Shown: positions 34,769 to 45,531, counted from the first letter of the stretch. The stretch is 64,000 nucleotides of DNA from Trichothermofontia sichuanensis B231 (GCF_026240635.1 NZ_CP110848.1:2995741-3059740), one strand, 5' to 3'. Numbers and translations: made by a program. Notes: generated from the letters alone by a model not told the origin.

Positions 34769-35115
34769 TGCTTTGGACCTACCGCGTCTTTCGTGATCAA
34801 TCAGGTCGCTACTCCATCCGTGAAGTCTTCTACGAACACGATGGGCGCTTAATCAGCTACGGCAAACACCCCGTCGCCCCCCTCGCCGCCTCTCTCGAAG
34901 ACCTTATCCAACTCGTGAAATGGTACCGCGAAGCCCTCGATAGCCCCGTCCTCTCCCTAGAAGCTGTCGAAGCCGAACTCAGCACCCAACCCACTCCCGA
35001 CTCATCCACCCCCACCCCTGGCCCCACCCTCCCCCTAGCCGCCGTCATTGCCCAACTTGCCCAAACCCCCGACCCCTCCAGCGATCTCACCCCCGTAAAC
35101 CCACCCACTCCCTAG
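34768..35115 (+). CDS. Conserved cyanobacterial hypothetical protein coupled to RelE-like gene
   Basis: This 115-residue protein has an N-terminal domain of about 70 residues (MLWTYRVFRDQSGRYSIREVFY, LEDLIQLVKWYREALDSPV). The remaining 40 residues are a Pro/Thr/Ser-rich tail (TPDSSTPTPGPTLPLAA). A clear AAGGAGG lies 10 nt upstream of the ATG, and the start overlaps the preceding toxin stop by one base. I do not recognise a function. By position it could be a non-standard antitoxin, but similar proteins occur alone elsewhere in cyanobacteria as far as I recall. Confidence 0.65.
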   Translation: MLWTYRVFRDQSGRYSIREVFYEHDGRLISYGKHPVAPLAASLEDLIQLVKWYREALDSPVLSLEAVEAELSTQPTPDSSTPTPGPTLPLAAVIAQLAQTPDPSSDLTPVNPPTP

Positions 35116-35215
35116 CAGGGCCGGTTTATTCAGATAGTCACTTCCCCACTGCTCTCTAGCCAAAATTGGCCCCTACCACCTACGATCGCACCTATGCCCC
35201 CATACAATCCCACCC

Positions 35216-35467
35216 ATGCAACTCACCATCCCCGACACGATCGTCCAATCTATATGCCTTCCCTACAACCGCATTGAAACCGAACTGCTTAAAGAACTGG
35301 CGATCGGTCTTTATGCCCAAGAACTCCTACCCTTCGGCAAAGCCTGCGAACTCGCTCAGTTAGACTATCGTCAATTCAGCCAACTGCTTGGCGATCGTCA
35401 AATTGTGCGCCACTATTCCCACACCGAACTCGAAGAAGACCTAGCCTATGCCCATTATCGTGAGTAA
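35216..35467 (+). CDS. UPF0175-family antitoxin-like protein
   Basis: This 83-residue protein has the UPF0175 pattern: ELAIGLYAQELLPFGKACELAQLDYRQF then a leucine-rich helix and YSHTELEEDLAY at the end, shown here in short pieces. Family members are usually encoded immediately before DUF3368 PIN-like proteins, and the pair is regarded as a toxin-antitoxin module. The next frame overlaps this one by 20 bp. The gene itself is intact while the partner is broken. Confidence 0.82.
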   Translation: MQLTIPDTIVQSICLPYNRIETELLKELAIGLYAQELLPFGKACELAQLDYRQFSQLLGDRQIVRHYSHTELEEDLAYAHYRE

Positions 35468-35839
35468 CACCTCACCATTACTCAACCTAGCCATTATTGA
35501 TCACCTCTTTTTGCTCCCTCAGCAATTTGGGAAAATCTATATTCCTAATGCAGTCTTTTGTGAACTGCGCATCAATGAAAATCTACCTGGATCAAATTCC
35601 CTGAAAATAGCCTATGAGCAAGGCTGGCTCAAAGTCAAGCCCATCGACAATACATGGAAGCCTGCCAGGTTGCCAGAAGCCTTAACTTAAAAATAACGGG
35701 CGTTTTAGGCATACCCTTAAAGGTGACAAATGATGGTAGTATCTCATCCATATAAGAAGCAATAGATCGCCTTCAGAATGAAGCCAACTTTAGAATTTCT
35801 CCCAGACTATATGCTCAAATTCTAGAGGGGCAACAATAG
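35448..35839 (+). pseudogene. DUF3368 PIN-like toxin with central deletion
   Basis: The N-terminus is normal (MPIIVSNTSPLLNLAIIDHL, then KIYIPNAVFCELRIN). After TWKPARLPEAL the frame jumps. The known C-terminal part continues in another frame as NLKITGVLGIPLKV ... AIDRLQNEANFRISPRLYAQIL, interrupted by an ATATAA stop, and ends at TAG 35837-35839. About 50 residues holding the middle acidic residues of the PIN active site are missing. The toxin must be inactive. Its UPF0175 partner is intact. Confidence 0.75.
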
Positions 35840-35875
35840 CAGGTTATTAAGTAATTAGCGAAAGTTCAGGTCACC

Positions 35876-36172
35876 ATGTCCAACCCTAACGAAAACGGCA
35901 GTCGCCTCGATCGCATCGAAGCCCTGATGCTAGAACTGGCCACCGCCAGCATTCGGCATGACAACGAATTTAGTCGGCTGAACGCTGTCTTAAACCAAAT
36001 CAGCGAACAGCAAGCCGCTAATGCCCGCCAAATCGAGGCCAATACCCGCCAAATCGAGATCAATACCCGCCAACAAGCTCTTAATCAAGAGGATATTCGC
36101 GTTTTGACGGCCAGTATCCAAGGACTTCGCAACCTAGTCGCCGACTACATTCAAGCGCGATCGCACAGTTGA
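35876..36172 (+). CDS. Small coiled-coil protein with heptad-like repeats, unknown
   Basis: This 98-residue protein begins MSNPNENGSRLDRIEALMLEL. It has a run of near-repeats ANARQIEANTRQIEINTRQQ (about residues 53-72) that looks like a parallel coiled coil. No membrane segment or catalytic motif is present. Proteins of this design are frequent in cyanobacterial accessory DNA. Function unknown. It follows the decayed PIN gene by 36 bp but with no evident coupling. Confidence 0.7.
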   Translation: MSNPNENGSRLDRIEALMLELATASIRHDNEFSRLNAVLNQISEQQAANARQIEANTRQIEINTRQQALNQEDIRVLTASIQGLRNLVADYIQARSHS

Positions 36173-36194
36173 CCTAAAGTGCCGTTGAGCGATC

Positions 36195-36322
36195 GGCCAT
36201 GATCTGCAGGAGCGGGTTGCACCCAAATCGCGATCGCCAACCGACACCTCCCATAAACCTGCCCAGCCATCGGGCGAGGCCATGATCTGCAGGGGCGGGT
36301 TGCACCCAAATCGCGATCGCCA
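36195..36322. repeat. Pair of 45-bp direct repeats
   Basis: GGCCATGATCTGCAGGAGCG and the following bases through CGCGATCGCCA (36195-36239) recur at 36278-36322 with one mismatch, 83 bp apart. A unit of CAGTTGACCTAA-like sequence is also found before the first and after the second copy. Either a local duplication or remains of a small insertion. Confidence 0.7.
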
Positions 36323-36995
36323 GATGACCTAAGATGCTTCCATTAACTAGCCCCTCGTCACTCAGGAACCCAAAACCATTAAGGGCACCTCGAAAAATTC
36401 AAATTTTCGCAACCGTGCTCGCACAATCACCAAGGCTTGGGGTGGGTGGCTCCGCTGCCCACCCCAATTAATCGAGGTTCTCTTAATGCAGTTTTCATAA
36501 TGCAGTTTTCACACAACCGCCGTAAAGTAAAGATTTTGCTGCATTTGGCCCTGGGGACTTGCTGAAAGGCCAGCTTCAGGGTAGGGTGAGAGGCTGGAAG
36601 ACCCGATTGGCCCCTGTTGATAACGCCCAAGGCAAGCCAATCGTGGCTGATTGTTGTGTCCAAGTCCGTGTGTATCCGTAAGCGTGCTGTTCCTCAACAT
36701 AGATGACATAAATGCTGCGATGAACTGCTGCGATGACATAGATGCTCAACATGGATGATAGATGCCCGATTGTCAGGGAATCATAGGTTTTGAGTGCCAC
36801 CGTTTTGGGCCATTTGCTAGGGCCGGCGCGCTGGCCTGTCCTTAGGTAAGTCAGGAGCACTGCGATCGCAGCGGGTCTGCCTCCCAGGCAGGGGGGCAAT
36901 CACCACTCCTACTGCTGGTTGCATCACAACCAGTTGGGTGGGTCTCCTATGCTAGAATCAGCGTACCCGCACGCAGCAGGTGATGGACACACGCC
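36323..36995. other. Gene-free region upstream of clpC
   Basis: It holds only short frames without coding character, several ATGATGACATAGATG-like tandem words around 36695-36765, and no known repeat family. It should contain the clpC promoter. No CIRCE element (inverted TTAGCACTC) is visible. Confidence 0.45.
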
Positions 36996-39464
36996 ATGTT
37001 TGAACGCTTCACAGAAAAAGCCATTAAGGTGATCATGCTTGCCCAGGAGGAAGCGCGTCGCCTTGGCCACAACTTTGTCGGCACTGAACAGATCCTCTTG
37101 GGTCTGATCGGTGAAGGAACCGGAGTAGCCGCTAAGGTCCTCAAGTCAATGGGCGTTAACCTCAAGGACGCTCGCATTGAAGTCGAGAAGATTATCGGGC
37201 GCGGCTCTGGGTTTGTTGCCGTGGAAATTCCCTTTACGCCACGGGCCAAACGCGTCCTCGAACTCTCCCTGGAAGAAGCCCGTCAACTGGGTCACAACTA
37301 CATTGGCACCGAGCACTTGCTGCTGGGCCTGATCCGAGAAGGGGAAGGGGTGGCCGCCAGGGTCTTGGAAAACCTCGGTGTTGACCTATCCAAGGTTCGC
37401 ACGCAGGTGATTCGGATGCTGGGTGAAACCGCCGAAGTGTCTACCGGCGGTAGCCAAAGTCGCACCAAAACGCCCACGCTGGATGAGTTTGGTTCCAACC
37501 TGACCCAGATGGCGGCAGAAGGCAAACTGGACCCCGTGGTTGGTCGCCAGAAAGAAATTGAGCGGGTGATCCAAATCCTAGGCCGACGCACTAAGAATAA
37601 TCCGGTCCTGATTGGGGAACCGGGGGTCGGGAAAACGGCGATCGCAGAAGGTTTGGCCCAACGGATTGCCAATGGGGATGTCCCGGATATTCTTGAAGAT
37701 AAGCGAGTGGTCACCCTGGATATTGGCCTGCTAGTGGCAGGGACCAAGTACCGGGGTGAGTTTGAGGAGCGGCTCAAGAAGATTATGGATGAGATCCGCT
37801 CGGCTTCCAATGTGATTCTGGTGATTGATGAGGTACATACCCTGATTGGGGCTGGGGCAGCGGAAGGGGCGATCGATGCGGCCAATATCCTGAAACCGGC
37901 CCTGGCGCGCGGTGAACTTCAGTGTATTGGGGCGACGACGCTGGACGAGTACCGCAAGCACATTGAACGGGATGCGGCGCTGGAGCGGCGGTTCCAACCC
38001 GTGATGGTGGGTGAGCCGACGGTCGAGGAAACGATCGAAATCCTGCGTGGTTTGCGCGAACGCTACGAGCAGCACCATAAGCTCAAGATTTCTGATGAAG
38101 CCCTGGATGCGGCAGCCAAGTTGTCTGATCGCTATATCTCCGATCGTTACCTCCCCGACAAGGCAATCGACCTGATTGATGAGGCCGGGTCCCGTGTGCG
38201 CCTGATTAATTCGCAATTACCCCCTGCTGCTAAGGAACTGGATAAGGAACTGCGCCAGGTTCTTAAGGAAAAAGACGACGCGGTGCGTGCCCAGGACTTT
38301 GACCGGGCCGGGGAATTGCGCGATCGGGAAATGGAGATTAAGGCTGAAATTCGGGCGATCGCCCAGAATAAGAAGTCGGAGGTCCGCAGCGAAGATGATT
38401 CGCCAGTGGTCACTGACGAAGATATTGCCCAAATCGTGGCGGCTTGGACTGGCGTCCCGGTGAACAAACTCACCGAGTCGGAGTCCGAAAAGTTGCTGCA
38501 CATGGAAGATACGCTGCACCAGCGTATGGTGGGTCAGGAGGAGGCCGTACGGGCCATCTCCCGTGCCATTCGCCGTGCTCGGGTTGGGTTGAAGAATCCG
38601 AACCGTCCGATCGCCAGCTTTATCTTCTCGGGTCCGACTGGGGTTGGGAAGACCGAGTTGGCCAAATCCCTGGCGGCCTACTTCTTCGGGTCTGAGGAAG
38701 CCATGATCCGGCTGGATATGTCGGAATATATGGAGCGCCACACGGTCTCGAAGCTGATCGGGTCACCACCGGGCTATGTGGGTTACAACGAAGGTGGCCA
38801 ACTGACGGAAGCGGTGCGGCGGCGGCCCTATACCGTGGTGCTATTTGACGAAATTGAGAAGGCCCACCCGGATGTCTTCAACACCCTGTTGCAAATCCTG
38901 GAGGATGGCCGTCTGACGGATGCCAAGGGGCGTACCGTGGACTTCAAGAACACGTTGTTGATTATGACCTCCAACATCGGCTCGAAGGTGATCGAGAAGG
39001 GGGGCGGTGGTCTCGGTTTTGAGTTCGAGGACAATCAGGCGGAATCCCAGTACAATCGGATTCGCTCCCTGGTGAATGAGGAACTGAAGCAATACTTCCG
39101 GCCTGAGTTCCTCAACCGGTTGGATGAAATCATTGTCTTCCGGCAACTGACCAAGGATGAGGTGAAGCAGATCGCGGATATCATGCTACGGGAAGTCTTC
39201 GGTCGCCTCACCGAGAAGGGAATTACCCTGGAAGTTACCGATCGCTTCAAGGAGCGGCTGGTGGAAGAAGGCTACAACCCCAGCTACGGGGCGCGACCCC
39301 TGCGGCGGGCGATCATGCGTTTGCTGGAGGATGTCTTAGCAGAGGAAATCTTGGCCGGTCGTCTCCGCGAAGGCGATACTGCCCTTGTGGATGTAGGTGA
39401 AGACGGTCAGGTAAAGGTCACCCCCAGCGAACGACGGGAGTTATTACCCCAAGCGGCTGATTGA
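36996..39464 (+). CDS. clpC: ATP-dependent Clp protease ATP-binding subunit ClpC
   Basis: This 822-residue AAA+ unfoldase feeds substrates to ClpP/R. Two N-domain repeats (residues 1-145; [20 protein letters not shown]) precede AAA-1 with Walker A GEPGVGKT near residue 207 and the [15 protein letters not shown] loop. A UVR-type middle motif ([17 protein letters not shown]) follows, then AAA-2 with GPTGVGKT near residue 546 and the C-terminal GARPLRRAI. Full length, HSP100 class with middle domain, as in other cyanobacteria where it is essential. A hairpin at 39494 and a bidirectional terminator at 39732 follow. Confidence 0.97.
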   Translation: MFERFTEKAIKVIMLAQEEARRLGHNFVGTEQILLGLIGEGTGVAAKVLKSMGVNLKDARIEVEKIIGRGSGFVAVEIPFTPRAKRVLELSLEEARQLGHNYIGTEHLLLGLIREGEGVAARVLENLGVDLSKVRTQVIRMLGETAEVSTGGSQSRTKTPTLDEFGSNLTQMAAEGKLDPVVGRQKEIERVIQILGRRTKNNPVLIGEPGVGKTAIAEGLAQRIANGDVPDILEDKRVVTLDIGLLVAGTKYRGEFEERLKKIMDEIRSASNVILVIDEVHTLIGAGAAEGAIDAANILKPALARGELQCIGATTLDEYRKHIERDAALERRFQPVMVGEPTVEETIEILRGLRERYEQHHKLKISDEALDAAAKLSDRYISDRYLPDKAIDLIDEAGSRVRLINSQLPPAAKELDKELRQVLKEKDDAVRAQDFDRAGELRDREMEIKAEIRAIAQNKKSEVRSEDDSPVVTDEDIAQIVAAWTGVPVNKLTESESEKLLHMEDTLHQRMVGQEEAVRAISRAIRRARVGLKNPNRPIASFIFSGPTGVGKTELAKSLAAYFFGSEEAMIRLDMSEYMERHTVSKLIGSPPGYVGYNEGGQLTEAVRRRPYTVVLFDEIEKAHPDVFNTLLQILEDGRLTDAKGRTVDFKNTLLIMTSNIGSKVIEKGGGGLGFEFEDNQAESQYNRIRSLVNEELKQYFRPEFLNRLDEIIVFRQLTKDEVKQIADIMLREVFGRLTEKGITLEVTDRFKERLVEEGYNPSYGARPLRRAIMRLLEDVLAEEILAGRLREGDTALVDVGEDGQVKVTPSERRELLPQAAD

Positions 39465-39493
39465 CCTAGCGCCCTAGGAACAGTTAAGACTCT

Positions 39494-39526
39494 CAAGCTG
39501 CGAGGTCCCTGCGATCGCGCAGCTTG
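39494..39526 (+). terminator. Hairpin after clpC without U-run
   Basis: CAAGCTGCG and CGCAGCTTG form a perfect 9-bp stem 30 bp after the clpC stop. The following ATATTTG is a poor U-tract, so this may be an RNA-stability hairpin rather than a terminator. Confidence 0.45.
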
Positions 39527-39548
39527 ATATTTGCAGCTTGATATTTAT

Positions 39549-39660
39549 GGTTCTTCTGGGATTTTGGGGTAAGCAGTATCAGCAGCTACAAATAAACGAT
39601 CGCAAATGCTGAGTTTATGGTGGGGGCGCTACGCGCCCCCACCATAAACTCAGAAGAGCC
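39549..39660. mobile_element. 112-bp MITE, copy 2, with 8-bp target duplication ATATTTAT
   Basis: The left end is GGTTCTTCTGGG and the right end the complement of GGCTCTTCTGAG. The element is inverted relative to copy 1, with the same length and hairpin. The flanks 39541-39548 and 39661-39668 are both ATATTTAT. It sits between clpC and the bidirectional terminator. Confidence 0.9.
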
Positions 39661-39731
39661 ATATTTATAGTCTTTGATTAGTCTAGCCTGACAACCCCTG
39701 TCAGCACTAATTCCACACCCTGCTGAAAAAA

Positions 39732-39771
39732 TTGGCCTGCACCCTACGGTATCGGGAGAGGCCAACTTTTT
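39732..39771. terminator. Bidirectional terminator between clpC and infB
   Basis: TTGGCCT and AGGCCAA form a 7-bp stem with an A6 run on one side and CTTTTT on the other, so it can act for the plus-strand clpC and the minus-strand infB operon. It is placed as expected for two convergent units. Confidence 0.6.
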
Positions 39772-39774
39772 GTT

Positions 39775-39881
39775 TATAGTCAATCCAAATAAGAACGATA
39801 CAGTTTTTCACTCCCCTCTCCCGCTCTGGGAGAGGGGCTGGGGGTGAGGGGGCTGTTTCAGCCTAAATGGCAATGACCATA
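39775..39881. repeat. Intergenic repeat, family B (inverse orientation)
   Basis: The left end TATAGTCAATCCAAATAAG is followed by core CCCTCTCCCGCTCTGGGAG and the right end GGCAATGACCATA. It is the near-exact inverse complement of the copy at 32344-32450. Confidence 0.82.
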
Positions 39882-39975
39882 GTTTTAGCGCCAATTTTTA
39901 GCACCAATACCAAGGCAGCGATCGCCCTTACCCCTTGCTCGGCACAAAGTAGGGGGATCGTTCGGTCTCATATCC

Positions 39976-42900
39976 TCAACCGGACAGGGTCCGCCGCTTC
40001 GTCACCATACGGAACGCTTCGATAATATCGCCTTCCTCCCAGGTACTGAAGTTGTCCACCCCGATCCCACATTCGTAGCCGGAGTTAACCTCCTTCACAT
40101 CCTCTTTGACTCGTCGTAGCGAATCCAGGGTCCCTTCATAGACAACCGTATTCCCACGGTGAACACGAATCTGGCAGTTGCGCACCAGCTTGCCAGATTG
40201 CACATAGCAACCTGCCACAGCGCCGCGCCCCACCGGGAAGACCGCCCGCACCTGGGCCTGACCCAGGGGTTCTTCGACTAACTCGGGTTCCAGCAGACCC
40301 TCCATCGCACCCTGGATATCTTCGAGGAGCTTGTAAATAATGTCGTACTCTCGGACATCCACACCCGCTTGATCCGCGGCTTGTCGTGCCCCACTGGCCA
40401 GGGTGGTATTGAAACCAACAATAACGGCCCCACTGGCTGCGGCTAGGTCAACATCCGTTTCAGTAATCTCACCCGGAGCCGCCAGCAATAGACGCACTTG
40501 CACCTCATTCTGGAGTAATTGCTTCAGCGCACCCACGATCGCCTCCACTGACCCCTGGACATCGGCCTTAAGAATCAGGTTCAACTCCTTCAATTCACCC
40601 TCTTGGGCACGGGCCGACAGGGAATTCAGCGTGACCCGCCGCGACGACAGGGCCTGCTGGAGACGGGTTTGGCGCTGGTTAACCAGGCGCTCCTCCACCA
40701 GGGCACGGGCTTGTTTTTCATCCGTAAAGACCTCAAACTCATCCCCCGCCGCCGGTACGTCGTTGAGACCCAGAATTTCCACCGCAAACGAGGGAGAAGC
40801 TTCCTTCACGCGATTACCGCGATCGTCCACCATCGCCCGGACCTTGCCGAGCACCGAGCCAGCCACGACTGTATCCCCAACCCGTAGGGTGCCATTTTGT
40901 ACCAGTAGGGTGGCCACTGGGCCTTTAGCCTTATCCAGGTGAGCTTCGATGACCGTCCCCTTGGCGGGACGGTTAGGATTGGCTACCAATTCCTCCACTT
41001 CTGCAACCAGCAGAATCATCTCCAGCAGCGTATCCAGGTTTTCCCCGGTTAGGGCACTGACGGGAGTCATAATCGTGTCGCCGCCCCACTCTTCAGCCAC
41101 GAGGCCATATTCAGTCAACTCCTGTTTGACGCGATCGGGTTGGGCCTCCTCCTTATCAATCTTATTGATAGCCACAATAATGGGCACACCAGCCGCCTGG
41201 GCATGGCGCAGCGCTTCGATCGTTTGGGGCCGAACCCCATCATCGGCAGCAACCACCAGAATCGCAATGTCCGTTACCCGTGCGCCGCGTGCCCGCATCG
41301 CTGTAAAGGCTTCGTGACCAGGCGTATCCAGGAACACAATTTGTTCCCGCTTGCCATCGTGCTCGACATCAACGTGGTAGGCCCCAATATGCTGGGTAAT
41401 CCCCCCCGCCTCGCCTTGGGCCACCTTGGTTTTGCGGATGGAGTCCAGTAAGGTAGTCTTCCCGTGGTCCACGTGCCCCATAATCGTCACGACAGGCGGA
41501 CGTCGTTGGAGATTGTCTAAATCAGCAGCATCGAGCATTTCCGTAACCTTACGGGCTGCCACTTCCTGGACAGCCGTTTCTACCTGGACACCCAGTTCTT
41601 CCGCCACCATCCGGGCAGTTGCCACATCCAAGGTTTGGGTGATCGTTGCCGCCAGCCCCTGGAAGAAGAGCCGTTTGACAATTTCGGTATCCGGTACCTT
41701 GAGTAGAGAGGCCAATTCCTGGACCGTTAGGTTGCCAGACAGCGTGATCCGTTCCGGGCGTTCGGGTTTAACTTCGGCACTCCGTTCGCGTGCCCCCGAT
41801 CCCCCACTTCCTCCCCCGCGATTGGGACGGCGGGTCTTCTGGGCAGTGGTAACCGGCTTAGCTTGGGCTTGTTGCATCGACTTAGGCTTGGGTGGACGAG
41901 CCAGGGACAGGCTCACTTGGGCAGCAGTGACCGTTGGGATCTCGCTGTCATCAACCAAACCAAAGTCATCCTCATCATCATCTAGCAAGGTTTGGCGCCG
42001 CTTGTGTTTGCTCTTCGGCGCTGGTTTTTCTTTTTCCAGCGTTTCGTCATCGTCTTCCTCATCTCGCCGCTTGGTCCGCTTAACGCGGGGAGGGGTTGGC
42101 CGCATCAACTCGACGATCGGCACTTCATCAACCTCGGTCACCAGATCACTGGTTTCGACCGTAACCGATTTCTCCTTTTCGACCTCAGGGGCGGGTCGTT
42201 GGGGGGGACGGCGTAGCTCGACGATCGTCTGGGTTTTGGGGGGCGCTGGGGGCTTAGCTCCCGCTGCTGCCTCCTTCGCCATAGGCCGGGGTCCTGCCTT
42301 CGGGCGGCTGGGCGGTAGGGTCGTGGTTGCGCCACTGGCTACGGTTGCACTGGGGGCGGCTGGTTGTGACTTGGGACGCTTTAGGGTAGGCCGTTCCACT
42401 AGCTTCGGCGGTGGCGCCAGTGGCTCAACGGGAGGCCCAGGCGGCGTAGGGGGAACAGGGGAGGCCACGGCAGTACTTTCCGTCGGGGGAGGCGGGGCTG
42501 CTGGTGTGGTGACTGACTTCAGGGTTTCCCGGCTGGGCGGCTCCAATAGGGCTGGACGCTCTAGCTGCGGGGGGGGGGCAGGCGGGGACGGGGGTGGGGG
42601 TGTTAGTGGGGTTTCAACCGGACGGGCTTCCTGAACCGCGACTGCGGCAGTTTCCGGCACTTGGGGAGGACGAACTTCTGGAAGAGTCGGAGCGCTGGAC
42701 ATAGAGGGATGCACAGGGCGAGCAGGCGGAGAGGACAGTGGCGAGGGGGAAGGGGGAGCCATTCTTCCCTGGGGAGGCGTGGCAACGGGGCCTTCATGGG
42801 TGGGTTTTACCGACGAGCGCGGACTCGGACTGGGACGCAGACCGACAATTTCTTGCTTCTTCGGGGGCGTCGGCGCCGGGACGCGCAGCGATTTATGCTC

Positions 42901-43113
42901 TGGCTTGCGATGAGCACTGGGTTTAGCCACCGGATGTCCCGATGGGTACATCTCTGCCGCAACCTCGCGGATCCGCTGGGCATCCAACTCGCTAATTGTA
43001 CTACTGTGACTCTTGACGGCAATATTTAGCCGTTCGCAGACAGCCAAAAGCTCCTTATTGTCCAAATTCAATTCCTTTGAAAGTTCGTAAATCCTGACTT
43101 TGCCGTTGTTCAT
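39976..43113 (-). CDS. infB: Translation initiation factor IF-2
   Basis: This 1045-residue GTPase delivers fMet-tRNA to the 30S subunit. The first 440 or so residues are a very long Pro/Ala/Lys/Glu-rich extension, beginning with an IF2N domain ([21 protein letters not shown]). The second IF2N domain is near residue 450 and the G domain near 545 ([38 protein letters not shown]), followed by domains II-IV. GGGAGACGGG lies right before the ATG. It is the last gene of rimP-nusA-ylxR-infB. A spurious 402-codon open frame on the other strand arises from the Pro/Ala-rich region. Confidence 0.97.
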   Translation of the reverse strand: MNNGKVRIYELSKELNLDNKELLAVCERLNIAVKSHSSTISELDAQRIREVAAEMYPSGHPVAKPSAHRKPEHKSLRVPAPTPPKKQEIVGLRPSPSPRSSVKPTHEGPVATPPQGRMAPPSPSPLSSPPARPVHPSMSSAPTLPEVRPPQVPETAAVAVQEARPVETPLTPPPPSPPAPPPQLERPALLEPPSRETLKSVTTPAAPPPPTESTAVASPVPPTPPGPPVEPLAPPPKLVERPTLKRPKSQPAAPSATVASGATTTLPPSRPKAGPRPMAKEAAAGAKPPAPPKTQTIVELRRPPQRPAPEVEKEKSVTVETSDLVTEVDEVPIVELMRPTPPRVKRTKRRDEEDDDETLEKEKPAPKSKHKRRQTLLDDDEDDFGLVDDSEIPTVTAAQVSLSLARPPKPKSMQQAQAKPVTTAQKTRRPNRGGGSGGSGARERSAEVKPERPERITLSGNLTVQELASLLKVPDTEIVKRLFFQGLAATITQTLDVATARMVAEELGVQVETAVQEVAARKVTEMLDAADLDNLQRRPPVVTIMGHVDHGKTTLLDSIRKTKVAQGEAGGITQHIGAYHVDVEHDGKREQIVFLDTPGHEAFTAMRARGARVTDIAILVVAADDGVRPQTIEALRHAQAAGVPIIVAINKIDKEEAQPDRVKQELTEYGLVAEEWGGDTIMTPVSALTGENLDTLLEMILLVAEVEELVANPNRPAKGTVIEAHLDKAKGPVATLLVQNGTLRVGDTVVAGSVLGKVRAMVDDRGNRVKEASPSFAVEILGLNDVPAAGDEFEVFTDEKQARALVEERLVNQRQTRLQQALSSRRVTLNSLSARAQEGELKELNLILKADVQGSVEAIVGALKQLLQNEVQVRLLLAAPGEITETDVDLAAASGAVIVGFNTTLASGARQAADQAGVDVREYDIIYKLLEDIQGAMEGLLEPELVEEPLGQAQVRAVFPVGRGAVAGCYVQSGKLVRNCQIRVHRGNTVVYEGTLDSLRRVKEDVKEVNSGYECGIGVDNFSTWEEGDIIEAFRMVTKRRTLSG

Positions 43114-43542
43114 CCCGTCTCCCTTTCCCGTGACTACCCCTCTGGGTGAGCATCCAGGGCAACCCTGTCCTGACCGATCATCCTAACGCTAAAACCCTCG
43201 CTATAACCTTAGCTATGCCGTGAACGATGGCCAATGATGGCCAAGGCCCCCCGATGTCAATGACGATATATCCATAACACTTGCTTTTTATACCTTCCTT
43301 CTATTCTAAAGCCGACGCCTTCTCCCCAACTCATTTATCCTCGCAAGTCCTCACTCACCCCTGTCTTCGAGATCAGCCTGATTCAGTTTCTTAGACACCT
43401 CAGCATACCCTAATGATCCCCTTTTCCCCACTCTAGCGGTTCTGCCAGGCTATTGGGAACTCCTCCCTCACCCCCACCTTAGCCAACCGGTCGGAGGCTG
43501 ATCAGGTAGCCTCAACGCAGGTGGCCTCAGTGGACGCGTTTT
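43114..43542. other. Unusually long ylxR-infB gap
   Basis: The 429 bp are gene-free although ylxR and infB are normally adjacent. It contains minus-strand TATAAAAAGC and similar promoter-like bits, but no repeat family member. It may house an internal infB promoter. Confidence 0.45.
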
Positions 43543-43947
43543 TCACTTGGGTGATCGCGATTGTGGGGCCGATTGCTCGCAAGCGGGAGAAGTTCCGGGC
43601 TTGGCAGCGGGCGAGGACGCTGCCTGGCTACCCAGGCTGGCTGGGCTAGCGATTGGCGGGGTGTCGCCACGGGCTGGGGTGGAGGCGACAGGGGCCGGCG
43701 GGGATTGTACACGTTGCCACAGGGCTTCGTAGATGGATGCAGGTACTTTAACTTTCAGCATCCGACTCAGGCGATCGCGCTTCTGGGCTGCCTCTAGACA
43801 GGCCGCCGTTGGGCAAAGATAGGCCGATCGCCCCATGCCCTGATCCAATTGTACGGTGTGAGTGGGATGAAGCCTGACAATTCGCAAGAAGGCCGATTTA
43901 GGGGCAACTCGGCGGCAACTGACACAGCGACGATCGTTGGGGGCCAT
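43543..43947 (-). CDS. ylxR: YlxR family (DUF448) RNA-binding protein
   Basis: This 134-residue protein begins NDRRCVSCRRVAPKSAFLRIVR and has GRSAYLCPTAACLEAAQ, the two-Cys-pair YlxR fold that binds RNA. The C-terminal 50 residues are an unusual Pro/Ala/Ser-rich extension (PPAPVASTPARGDTPPIAS). It sits between nusA and infB as in most bacteria. It may regulate RNase P or transcription, as in other species. Confidence 0.9.
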   Translation of the reverse strand: MAPNDRRCVSCRRVAPKSAFLRIVRLHPTHTVQLDQGMGRSAYLCPTAACLEAAQKRDRLSRMLKVKVPASIYEALWQRVQSPPAPVASTPARGDTPPIASPASLGSQAASSPAAKPGTSPACEQSAPQSRSPK

Positions 43948-44004
43948 AGCCAGCGCAAGTAGCAGTCAATGGAACGGTTGCCTGGGATGATCTACAGCAA
44001 CCCA

Positions 44005-45288
44005 TCAGGCTTCTTCTAACATCACAGCAACGGCTTCGGCTTCATCATCAGGTGCGATCGCAGCCGGCAGGGGCGTATCCACCTGGGCAGCCGGCGCTGG
44101 CAATGAATCACTGGCGGTCGTCGCACTCGTAGAGGCCGCCTCTTTCTCGGCATCAAGGCGATATTTAGCGGTGTCTTTGATGTCGATCTTCCAGCCTGTA
44201 AGGCGAGCCGCTAGGCGAACATTTTGCCCCTCCTTACCGATCGCCAGACTCAATTGATCCTCCGCTACCAGCACATGGGCTTGCCGTTCCTCCGCATCGA
44301 TTAAACGGACCTCATCGACGCGGGCAGGGCTGAGGGCATTCGCAATGTAGGTTGCCGGGTCAGGGGACCAGCGAATCACATCAATTTTTTCGCCCCGCAG
44401 TTCGTTCACTACGACTTGAATCCGGGATCCCCGTGCGCCGATACAGGCGCCAACAGGGTCTACATCGCGCTCCAGGGTATCGACGGCAATCTTGGTACGG
44501 GGACCCACGTGACGGGAGGGGGGGTTAGCCTCACGGGCGACGGCCACAATGCGCACGACTTCGTCTTCAATTTCCGGGACCTCGTTGGCAAACAAATAGA
44601 CAACGAGACCGGCATCAGCCCGTGAAACGATCAATTGCGGTCCCCGTTGGGAGCCTTCACACACACGCTTGAGGTAAACCCGAAAGGTGGCATTGGCCCG
44701 ATAGTTGTCGTTGGGGAGTTGTTCCCGCTTAGGCAGTTCAGCTTCTACTTCAGGACGCCCGAAGCCACTAGTGATCGCCATGATCACTGATTGGCGCTCG
44801 AACCGGAGTACCCGTGCTTGCAGGACAGTCCCTTCGAGATCCTGGAACTCCTCTTGAATCAGTTTGCGCTGCTGATCCCGCAGTTTTTGGGCTAGAACCT
44901 GTTTTGTTTGAATAGCAGCCATTCGCCCAAAGTCATTCTGATCGGGGGTGATGTCGAGGACAACGGTATCGCCCAGTTGCGCCTCGGCCACGACCTCCTG
45001 GACTTCCTGGAGGGAAATTTGGTGATCAGGGCTTTCGACGGTTTCAACGATCGTTTTTGTGGCGAGGACGCGAAACCCTTCTTCCTCAATATCCAGTTCA
45101 ATTTCCAGGTTGTCGAAATAACCTTCATCGAAGGCAGGGCCATTCAGGCGTTGAGTGCGGCGATAACGCTCGTAGCCCTTGAGGAGGGCTTCCCGCAGGG
45201 CCGCTTGCACTGCTTGTTTGGGCAGATTGCGTTCCTGGCTAATTTTTTCAATCATTTCCCGGAGTCCGGGTAGGGCAACCATTGACAT
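44005..45288 (-). CDS. nusA: Transcription termination/antitermination protein NusA
   Basis: This 427-residue protein has an N-terminal RNA-polymerase-binding domain (LPGLREMIEKISQERNLPKQ), an S1 domain around residues 140-205, and two KH domains (VGACIGARGSRIQVV and LAIGKEGQNVRLAARL). A short acidic C-terminal tail replaces the repeats of the E. coli protein. GGAGG lies 8 nt before the ATG at 45288, which decides the start over an ATG two codons later. Second gene of the rimP operon. Confidence 0.96.
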   Translation of the reverse strand: MSMVALPGLREMIEKISQERNLPKQAVQAALREALLKGYERYRRTQRLNGPAFDEGYFDNLEIELDIEEEGFRVLATKTIVETVESPDHQISLQEVQEVVAEAQLGDTVVLDITPDQNDFGRMAAIQTKQVLAQKLRDQQRKLIQEEFQDLEGTVLQARVLRFERQSVIMAITSGFGRPEVEAELPKREQLPNDNYRANATFRVYLKRVCEGSQRGPQLIVSRADAGLVVYLFANEVPEIEDEVVRIVAVAREANPPSRHVGPRTKIAVDTLERDVDPVGACIGARGSRIQVVVNELRGEKIDVIRWSPDPATYIANALSPARVDEVRLIDAEERQAHVLVAEDQLSLAIGKEGQNVRLAARLTGWKIDIKDTAKYRLDAEKEAASTSATTASDSLPAPAAQVDTPLPAAIAPDDEAEAVAVMLEEA

Positions 45289-45531
45289 GGCAAAACCTCC
45301 ATTGCATCTACAAATTTCGGAAATTTAGGGATAGAAATTTAGGGATATGAGATGTGATTGAGCGTAGACTGGCCTGTCCACAAGGGATAGGGCTTGGCCC
45401 CCCAAACCGAGGGTGTTGGGGGACGATCAGCGGCCAGTCGGAGGCTGGCTGCCTTAGGCCCTTGGCTGTAAGCTAACCGGGCAAACGCCTGCTGCCTTGG
45501 CACCCATCCGCAGGCGATCGCGGCGGCTGGC

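Noticed and set aside
36427-36899. Several minus-strand frames of 76-107 codons before clpC
   Set aside because: They overlap each other in different frames and have no motif or start signal.
41426-42634. Plus-strand 402-codon open frame
   Set aside because: It lies opposite the Pro/Ala/Lys-rich region and G domain of infB, has Ser/Gly/Arg-rich low-complexity translation and no motif. It is a GC-driven shadow.
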